Origin: Oryza sativa Japonica Group
Taxonomy: Eukaryota; Streptophyta; Magnoliopsida; Poales; Poaceae
NCBI RefSeq assembly: GCF_034140825.1
Contig: NC_089039.1
Coordinates: 23,543,501 to 23,607,500 of the forward strand
DNA: 64,000 nucleotides
Reading direction: 5' to 3'
Within the stretch, counting starts at the first letter, position 1. Each line of letters opens with the position of its first letter. This document shows positions 56,745 to 64,000 of this stretch, in pieces. The position numbers and the translations under genes are program-made. The notes under the pieces were generated by a model. That model was given only the letters and a program-made list of their open reading frames with translations, did no database searches and was not told the DNA's origin.

Positions 56745-57951
56745 GCAATAAGTTCACCGGAGATCCCTCAACTTAACAGCGAGAATTTTTTAGGTCCCTT
56801 AACCACAGAACCAGAAATTTGTACCCCTAAACTCACTCAAACCGTTCAAAGGAGGTCCCATGGCAGTATCGACTCAATTTTTGCCCGATTTTGCTGACAT
56901 GACATCCTAATCAGCATAAAATAAAATAAATAAAAATGTGGGATCCACATGTAAGTGAGAAAAAAAATATGTGGTCAACGATCTAGTCACCAATCTCCTT
57001 CTCTTTTCCTTTTTCTCTTCTTCTCTTCATTTTTATCTTTGCCGCTCTTTTACTTTTTCTCTTCTTCTCTTCATTTTTATATTTGCCGTAGAAGGGGAGC
57101 AGCGGCGGCGTGCGGCCGGAGGCAGGCGGAGCGGCGACGTCGGCGGGCGAGCGGCGGCTCCGGGCTCAGGAGGTGCAGAGGGGCTTGGGACGCGGCGAGC
57201 GAACAGTGGCTCCAGGTGCGAAGGAGCAGAGGGGTGGTGTCAAGGGGCGACGTGGACGCCGGTGAGAAGGAACCTGCAATGGGCGGAGATGAAGGCATTG
57301 GCGATGTGGACGACGCTGTCGCAGGTCCGACAGAGCAGGGCGTGATCCGCGACGCAAAAGAAGTAGGCGTGGGTCTCCTGGCAGATGTCGCAGTTTGGGG
57401 AAGAGGAAGAAGAGGAGGAGGAGATGAGGGGGAGGTGGTTGGTGGCGTGGCCGTGGCCAAGCGCGACGGCGTCGGCGTCGCCGAGCACCCGCGCCACCAC
57501 TGCCCGCTCCGCTCCACTAGTCGCACTCGCAACATCACTTGCTTGCCACCGCCGCTCCACTGTGTCGGTCGCGCGCTCACAGCCACGCTGCTCCAGACGT
57601 GCGCTCGCCTGCTGCCACCACCCCGCTCCACTCCGTCAGCCGCCGAGCACTCGCCTGCCTGCTCCGGTTCCTTGTCACCGCCTGCTGCCGCTCCCCCTCA
57701 GTGGCAAAGAGAAGAGAGGAGAAGAAAGAGAAAAGGAAGATATGTGGGTCTCATATTTTTTCCTTCTCACTTACTTTTAGGCCCCATAACTTTTTTGTTT
57801 TTTATTTGACTGACTAGGATGCCACGTCAGCAAAACCGCTCATATATACTATCATAGGACTTTGATTGCATGGTTTATGTGAGTTTAAGGGTAAGGGATC
57901 TCAAAAATCTCATCTCGCTGTTAGGTTGAGGGACCTCCGTGATCTTATTCC
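56745..57951. mobile_element. Pack-MULE carrying a B-box gene fragment
   Basis: A 1.2-kb Mutator-like element with long inverted ends (each about 180 bp) sharing ATAAG, then GGT/GATCCCTCAAC, then CTAACAGCGAGA and TTTTGCTGACRTG-type blocks. A direct duplication CTCAGACATT flanks it (56735-56744 and 57952-57961; 9-10 bp). The interior holds a captured B-box zinc-finger exon on the minus strand. It lies about 80 bp upstream of the RPS26 TATA box. Confidence 0.85.
57240..57398 (-). pseudogene. Captured B-box zinc-finger fragment inside the Pack-MULE
   Basis: Translates on the minus strand to a B-box: CDICQETHAYFFC, then LLCRTCDSVVH and ANAFISAHCRFLLTGV, the pattern of the second B-box of plant double B-box (BBX/DBB) regulators. 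One expected zinc-ligand histidine position in the SAHRR stretch reads SAHCR, so the residue beside it is changed. Only the one domain is present, without a convincing start, so it is a captured fragment and not a complete gene. Confidence 0.8.
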
Positions 57952-58964
57952 CTCAGACATTTCCTTATCTAAATGTGCCGCCTCAAAGAAACTTGAGCGT
58001 TGGGCCTTGTCTAATGAGGCCGTGGGCCTGAGAGCTTTTCCATGGAATATCGCTTTTGCGTTCAGATAAAGCAACCTGTAGAGACCGAGCGAGCTTGCTC
58101 AGGTGAAGTGTCACCGGTGGCAACCTGAGCTTGCTCGCTTGCTCGGATTTTTCCCCTCTTTCCTCCGGAAGGACTTCGGTTGGTCCCGACTATGTAATAG
58201 GGTACTCACGCGTGCGTGTTCAGTGACACTGCACGTTCTCCGTGCATTGAGGCCTAGTATCTTCAATCAAATTCCTAGCGTGTGTTAGAGACGCGCACGC
58301 GTGTGTGAGTGTGGTGTGTGTAAGTGTGCGTCCTGAGTTGTACCCTTCTTAAAAAAAGATACGTATAAATGAAGCTAGAACATAGAGAAAATCATCACCT
58401 GTATTTCTTAAGCATGTCATCGATGGATGCTATACATTGCGCTAGCTAGTACCAGGTCCAAAGAGAACAGCAGAAGAAAACATCTAACCAAACTGTGGAC
58501 ATCTCTGGAAATTTGAGACAAAAGTGAACCTGAACATCATGCATAGATGCTTCTGAATAAAAGTTTCAAGTCACAAGTAAAATAGAAATAACACAAATAG
58601 CTCCCATGCCGTGCATATATCTATCAAGACGGGAATATGTCATGGAGATACAATCTCACGCATGAGTGCAATTCAATTTGACATACAAACCAAGTTCACA
58701 GCGACACTGGAATTCGTAGACCGTCAACTGAAGTGTTCATATTCATCCCATATTTATTTATTTACACAGATTTAGTTGGCAAAATACACATTTATTTACA
58801 TAGTTGGCAAAATACGTTGAATCTTCATAAGTAGTACACCTAATCAACAACAACGTCAAAACCATAAGAGTCTAATTATGCTGCTAGGTGATATTCTGCC
58901 ATATCTCTTCTTACCAAACCTTTCACCGTTACAATCTAAAAAGTAACAATAAGGAGTATTTTCC
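57952..58964. other. Intergenic
   Basis: After the Pack-MULE, anonymous sequence with short open frames and no recognisable motif. The right end may be 3' UTR of the DUF3615-type gene. Confidence 0.4.
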
Positions 58965-61900
58965 TCAAACCCGAAGCCAGTAAATGACAGCAGCTTGTGT
59001 AATGATCCGATCTGTTCCATCATTTTCACATACTGGATCATTTATATCATACTGGTAGACGTGTTCAAATCTATCTTCAAAATCATAGCAGTTGTAGCTT
59101 ACCGGAAATGAGGCAATCATCATTGTTTTGCTTAGAAAGTTGTTTATTGTTCCTTTGACATTATGTTGATCCAAGCCACACGGAACGCCATCATCATTGA
59201 TTTGGTTCACATTGCAAAATTCATAAAATCGTGATATCTTGAATCGTTTGGCAGTAATGTTCCCCTGTGAACATGATGTCAAACCAAACAGAAGTTGTGA
59301 AACAAAACGAACAATATATATAATTCTGAAACAAATACATGAAGCCACTGCCCACAAGTTAAATCGAATACGCAAACTCAAGTTAGCAAGAATTAATTTA
59401 CCTTCTTGTAGTCCAACTCTCTCCTGACTCCACGAGACTTTAGCACTCGAAGATGGTCTACTTATAATTGAGTGGCACAGATAGTGTTGCAGTGATTAGT
59501 CCTCGAGCATATTAGCATTGCAGCGATACTAACGCACACCCTCATAAACGTGCGGAATGTTACAGTGTCCAGCGATATACATTTCACCCTTGGGATGGGA
59601 TATCATCTGCGGACAGCCGTAGCAGTAGGTGAAATCGGTGTTCTTCCTCACCACCTTAGTATCATCACGCTCGAGAAGCTTACGCCCAACTGCACCAAAC
59701 ACCACATAGGAGAAGGACGTTAATCTCAGAGAAGCATAATAGTTTTAGGTTTGGCATTTAACATTCAGATTATGCGTATATGCGTGAACTTTTTTCATAA
59801 CTTCCTACAACAAGCAAGCTGCCAAGACGCAATACTATCAAATACTTGACAAACATGCAACATTAAAACATGACAAATTGTTTCAAAGAGGATAAACAAC
59901 AAAGAAAATAAAAGAAAAAAAATCATTGCTCCTATATACCGCTCAGAGGGCCATCTTTGGTCGTTAGCTGGCATTGCTAATTTTGGGGTTTTATTGGGAG
60001 AGTAGTGGGCTCTGCCCCCTTCGAGCTGGTTGGAGTCGTACTTTCCGGGTTTTTTTCCTTTGGTCTTTTATTTCCCTCCTCTCTTGACATAAGTCGGTCT
60101 GGCTTAATGCGTTGTGTAACGAATATCTTTTTCTTCTAATATATTGACGTGCAATCTTTTTGCACGTTCGAGAAAATAATTAGTTTACATGTGTGGATGT
60201 AAGTGCTCAGCATAATATGTGTAACATAATTCATATTACAGTAAGGGGATAAACGAGATAAAACTAAAGGAGGAACAAATTCAAACAAGGCAGGTATAAA
60301 TTAAGGTGTGTTTGACATGTCAACTGAGATTTCCAAATTGCCAAAATAATACACTCAACTATATATCATGTTTTCTTAAGATCTTCTAGGATAAAAATCC
60401 AAATTATTTGGCCTCCAAAACCAGAAATCATAAACAGATCCACCTAAAAAGGAAAAATATGCTAACTGCTAAAAATCAACCACATTAATCTCACATACAA
60501 AACTTAGGGTTTTATTTATGTTCATATTAGATCTATTTTTACAGACGGTTAATCTTCATCTGATAAGCAGAAAAACTCACCCATAGAATCGGGACCCAAT
60601 GGCTCACAACAAGTCACAACGAAGCCTCTCTGAACCAGACTTCTGCCAGCGTTGGAAGGTTCTCCCCGTGAACCTTTCTTGCTCAACCTTGCGGTGAAGA
60701 CTTCCTGCCTTCTCTGACAGTGGTAAAGCTCTGCGAAGAAAAGTAGTTCCTGCGAACCCTTCTTGCTGGACCTGGCAGTGAAGTTGATGTGGGTGTAAAT
60801 ACAGTGTGGCTCAGGTATACCAATACAAGGCACGGCATCCACGAGCTCAAACTTGTCCTAGACACAAGAAATTAAGAAAGGTCGTGACAACACAAGTTAT
60901 TACCAATCCAAGATACATAAAGCAATATATATGTTATTTTCTAGATCAAGTGAATAAATTGCATAGCGCACCTTCTTCCTTCTGTTGTAGTGCTCCAAGG
61001 CACCCTCTGCAAACCTTTTGGCCTGTGCAAGACGAACTTGTGGATTGACCCGAGGTTCACGTGATTTTGTTGTGTCACGAGCCATTAACCTGCCCCCAAC
61101 AACACAAAGATAGAACATATATCAAAATGAAGTCAACAAAATCAATAACTACAAGTATAAACTATAAACATGCAATAATACACCGTTATAAGAATAATAA
61201 AAATCATGTAATTTCCCATTCAAATAGATTAAACAGAAATCTTATGCAACACAAATATATGACATCGATGGTGCAAGGGTAGCTCTACCATCCGTGAGGA
61301 GGAGGTACCACATTTTTCAAGTGTAAAACTCAGTACCTCTAGGACCTTTAAGCAAAACTGATAGTGTGCACCACTTATTTGGAGAAAGCAGTCAAGTCTA
61401 CACTAGTTTACACTTAGCAACAGACTAGACAATACTGACAAGGGATGCACATTTGCCCTGACGTGGGTGTCAGTTATCCATGCATAAATACATGCCAGAT
61501 GCGAATTGGGCTAGGGGGTTTGCAAGTGAATAAAAGAGGGATCAGATTACAAAATTACGGCAAATGTTTTCTTGACTATACAGCATGCTGCAATATGATC
61601 AAATGCCCTAATTACAAGTACATGATGAGATATAAATATATAACAACAACTAATTTTACTTTACAACATTTAACAAGTAACAACTATGACCTCAAACCAA
61701 TACATAAATCAACCTCTCTCAACACTGCACAGCACTAAGAAAATTTCAAATGCTGCTAACAATGTGCAACTGTTCTCACGGCTGTGATTATGCACAGAAC
61801 CAACAGTTGCGCCAGTTTGCAAAAAGGTGCTTCATGCTACATTGCTACTATTATCTCATACTATGCCTGTTGCTTTATAAAAGACAGTCGCGATAACATG

Positions 61901-62234
61901 AAGCACTCTGAGCAGTCTTGCGAATTTGCGATAAAAATAAGTAGCCATGAGCACGGAAAGGAGGGAAATTTGACAATTCACCAACATAATTGCTGCACAC
62001 TATAAAATGCTTACACGAGCTCTGGAATAATTAATTTAATTTCAGTGTCCAACAAGGTCTGCTTGGCATGCAAAGTGTCTGAATTGGAGGGACGAGGAGA
62101 AACAAAATAAAATAGTAAATTAACCATTAAATTTGCTTTTCTTACCGAGCAGGCGCAGGCGATGTTGGAACAAGCGAGGACACGCTTGAGTCGGAGCGGT
62201 CGGAGGGCGCCTCAAGGAATTGGAATCCGCCCAT
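58965..62234 (-). CDS. DUF3615-type protein, four to six exons
   Basis: Member of a grass-expanded family of unknown function. Exons by phase: 62146-62234, 60972-61089, 60581-60857, 59540-59689, then probably 59402-59457 and 58965-59264, all GT-AG. Reading through at exon 4 instead gives a stop at 59529-59531 and 214 residues; using the donor at 59539 gives about 329 residues. Exons 1-4 carry the DUF3615 signs: FAEGALEHYNRRKK, then KFELVDAVPCIG, YTHINFTARS, LLFFAELYHC, VVTCCEPLG, and finally FTYCYGCPQMISHPKGEMYI and AGHCN, a likely zinc-binding cluster. The last two exons have no motif I know. The start at 62234 is the only in-frame ATG at the 5' end; the frame upstream is open and GC-rich but lacks an ATG. 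Intron 3 contains a LINE tail. Exon coordinates are inferred from splice signals only. Confidence 0.75.
59935..60180 (+). mobile_element. Truncated LINE 3' end in the DUF3615 intron
   Basis: Ends with AATATATTGACGTGCAATCT, TTTTGCACGTTCGAGAAAAT-like sequence, a 3' tail I recognise from plant LINEs. Upstream is a short non-coding remnant (TTGACATAAGTCGGTCTGGC). Only the tail survives; the 5' border is approximate. Antisense to the host gene. Confidence 0.55.
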
Positions 62235-62944
62235 GATCCTTCCGGGGGATTCCAACTCCGAGCCGCTTATCACCACGAAAGAGGATGGCGAGTGAGGGCA
62301 CGATCCACCCCCAAGTTCTCCAACACGCGGCGGCGCGCCGTACGCATAGGGCAGGTGCTGCGCCTCCGCGATCCTGGACACCACCGCCGTGGCGAGATAG
62401 CCGTTCGCCGCCGCGGGCTCAACCCTAGCGTAGGTTGCGTGGGTTGGTGGTGGTCGTGAGATCGGAGGAGGCTGGGGAAAAAGTAGGTCCAGGGGCAGGC
62501 CGGGTTCCGAGTCAGGTTCAAGTCTCCAAGAATTGTTTTTAATTTTTAATTTTCTTTGAAAAAGTCTCCATGCGTTGTAACGGGTGAAATCTATTTTAAT
62601 CTTATTATTGTTATATGGTTTAGTTAAGATGAAACTCACTGTGGGAGTTCACTTGGATATAAATTTATTTTAGAAAATCATGAGCTGCAGTTCGGAGTCC
62701 GGTCGTCTCATGTTAGCATGCGAGTTTTTTTAAACAGATTTCTTATATGATTCCTTCTGTGTTACCAAAAGTGAACGATCTTAAAAATCGACTTAAATAC
62801 GGATATGTATTTCCAAAAGCAAACAAACTTAAAAACCGACTCAGACACAGATGATGTACCAAAATACCGGCAAAAACATCTTCAATTTTTATAATAGTAG
62901 AGATTTATTAAAATATTTAAAAATATTTTTTCATTTGAAAAATT
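62235..62944. other. DUF3615 gene leader and upstream region
   Basis: GC-rich and open to about 62470 in the frame of exon 1, so either 5' UTR or an N-terminal extension using a non-ATG start. Beyond 62520 it is AT-rich and featureless. Confidence 0.45.
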
Positions 62945-64000
62945 TACAAAACTAGTCGGCCATATTTAAAAATCGCCTTCCCAAAGAGTGATTTTACTGA
63001 CATGGCATACAGCTGTTTGCCCTCCCTAACGGTCGGCCACCGAGGGAGGGAAAATTTGCAGACAACCGCCTGCAAAAGGGTTCCCCTACACAGTAGAAAA
63101 TCGTCCTCCCATAGGGCTAAAGAGGGCCGCCTGCAAAAATACCACCCTCATATTGTAGAAAACAGTGTTGTGGATAACGGTTGATACGGCCGTATATTCG
63201 GACGTCAAAACGGTGGCGCTGACCTCTCCGTCACGTTTCAACCATACGGTGCACATTAGTCGTTTCCGGACGTATAATCACCGTTATTAGCGATTAATCG
63301 GCCGTATCCGACTAATCGGCCGAATAAACGGGCCTAATCACGTGACAAGGCCCTGTCCAGCCAGCCCATGATAACTATTCTGGCCCATTAGTTGTGTAAC
63401 CTAGCACCATATAGCTAACAGAACGTCGTTTGCAGTCCCAAAACCTTCGCAGCTCATTCCTGCCGCTACAACGTGCAAGTTTAGGTCTAGTTCTTTTCAT
63501 CTAATGCTCTCAGTTCGGAACTTGTTTTAGTGTCACTAATATAGTGTTACCTGCTTTTAGTATTTCCTTTATATATTACGAACCAAACCTATCATTATTT
63601 TATACACAACTATGAGTGTTCATACCTATATTTTACTATATGTCGAGTTAATGTCATGTTATCCTTATTTTTATTTATAGGTATATATGTAGTTATATGC
63701 ATTTATCTGTCAGAAATAATAAGCTATTATGAGTTATGTACATATATTTGTCCAAAACATTAAATTTCCATCAAATTCTGATTATTCATCCGTACTCTGA
63801 CTAATCGTTTAGCGGTACCCTCTCCGTCCGACATCCGTATTCCGTCATCCACAACACTAGTAGAAAATAGCCCTCCAGAGGGCTATAAGGGGGCCGCTTG
63901 CAAAAATGGCAAGCAGCCCTCCCAGCCATTTTGCAGGCGCCCCCTAGAGCCAAAAATCGCCCTCTGGAGGGCAGCAAGGTGGCCGCCTGCAAAATTTCAG
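62945..64000. mobile_element. CACTA-like tandem-repeat region, cut by the window end
   Basis: Repeated units containing TAGAAAATCGCCCTCC-like, AGAGGGC and GCCGCCTGCAAAA sequence in direct and inverted order, at about 62960-63160 and 63860-64000. Such short GC-rich subterminal repeats are typical of CACTA elements, but the CACTA end itself is not in view. Interrupted by a hAT element. Confidence 0.55.
63163..63859. mobile_element. hAT element, 697 bp, nested
   Basis: Ends CAGTGTTGTGGATAACGG and the inverse of TAGTGTTGTGGATGACGG, with a perfect 8-bp target duplication GTAGAAAA (63155-63162 and 63860-63867). Subterminal CGGCCGTAT/CCGTAT motifs. No transposase. Inserted in the CACTA-like repeats. 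Confidence 0.88.

Noticed and set aside
57077-57631. Intact B-box transcription factor gene
   Set aside because: Only one B-box is present, without a proper start or C-terminal part, inside a Mutator-like element; it is a captured fragment.
62235-62639. DUF3615 protein starting at 62639
   Set aside because: That start is GTG in AT-rich sequence; the first ATG in frame is at 62234.

Overview
The window looks like a piece of a grass nuclear genome, almost certainly rice (Oryza). The evidence is GC-rich monocot-type genes, many Stowaway MITEs, hAT, CACTA, MULE and Helitron elements, short spliceosomal introns, and protein sequences I recognise as rice. From memory, the gene order (CIPK11, a U-box/ARM gene, an OVATE gene, RPS26) fits the long arm of rice chromosome 1. 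That placement is recollection, not a search result.

Six genes can be supported. CIPK11 (minus, about 1.7-4.0 kb) is an intronless CBL-interacting kinase with a spliced 5' leader. An EPFL4/5/6-type secreted cysteine peptide gene (minus, 5.6-6.9 kb) has two exons. A UND/U-box/ARM E3 ligase (plus, 34.2-36.2 kb) is intronless. A small membrane RING-H2 protein (minus, 44.1-44.6 kb), an OVATE family protein (plus, 48.2-49.4 kb), and 40S ribosomal protein S26 (minus, 54.4-56.6 kb, five coding exons) follow. A seventh locus, a DUF3615-type grass protein (minus, 59.0-62.2 kb), can be assembled from four to six exons with matching splice phases.

From 8.2 to 13.5 kb lies a graveyard of CIPK11 copies. 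There are four broken copies; two of them form a head-to-head inverted repeat with arms of about 1.1 kb, and the last carries a copy of the CIPK11 leader region. From 14 to 23 kb there are only transposons and anonymous DNA. From 24.6 to 32.1 kb there is a direct duplication; one copy holds a Ty1/copia element (LTRs, 5-bp target duplication, primer site), and the other keeps the empty site. From 39.7 to 43.7 kb a Helitron contains a long-TIR Mutator-like element and itself sits inside a larger inverted-repeat element. At 56.7-58.0 kb a Pack-MULE carrying a captured B-box zinc-finger exon is inserted about 80 bp upstream of the RPS26 TATA box. The window ends in CACTA-like tandem repeats interrupted by a hAT element.

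The genes do not form a pathway. They are independent loci (calcium signalling, peptide signalling, ubiquitination, growth regulation, translation) in a repeat-rich background. All identities come from reading motifs by eye; similarity levels are estimates.
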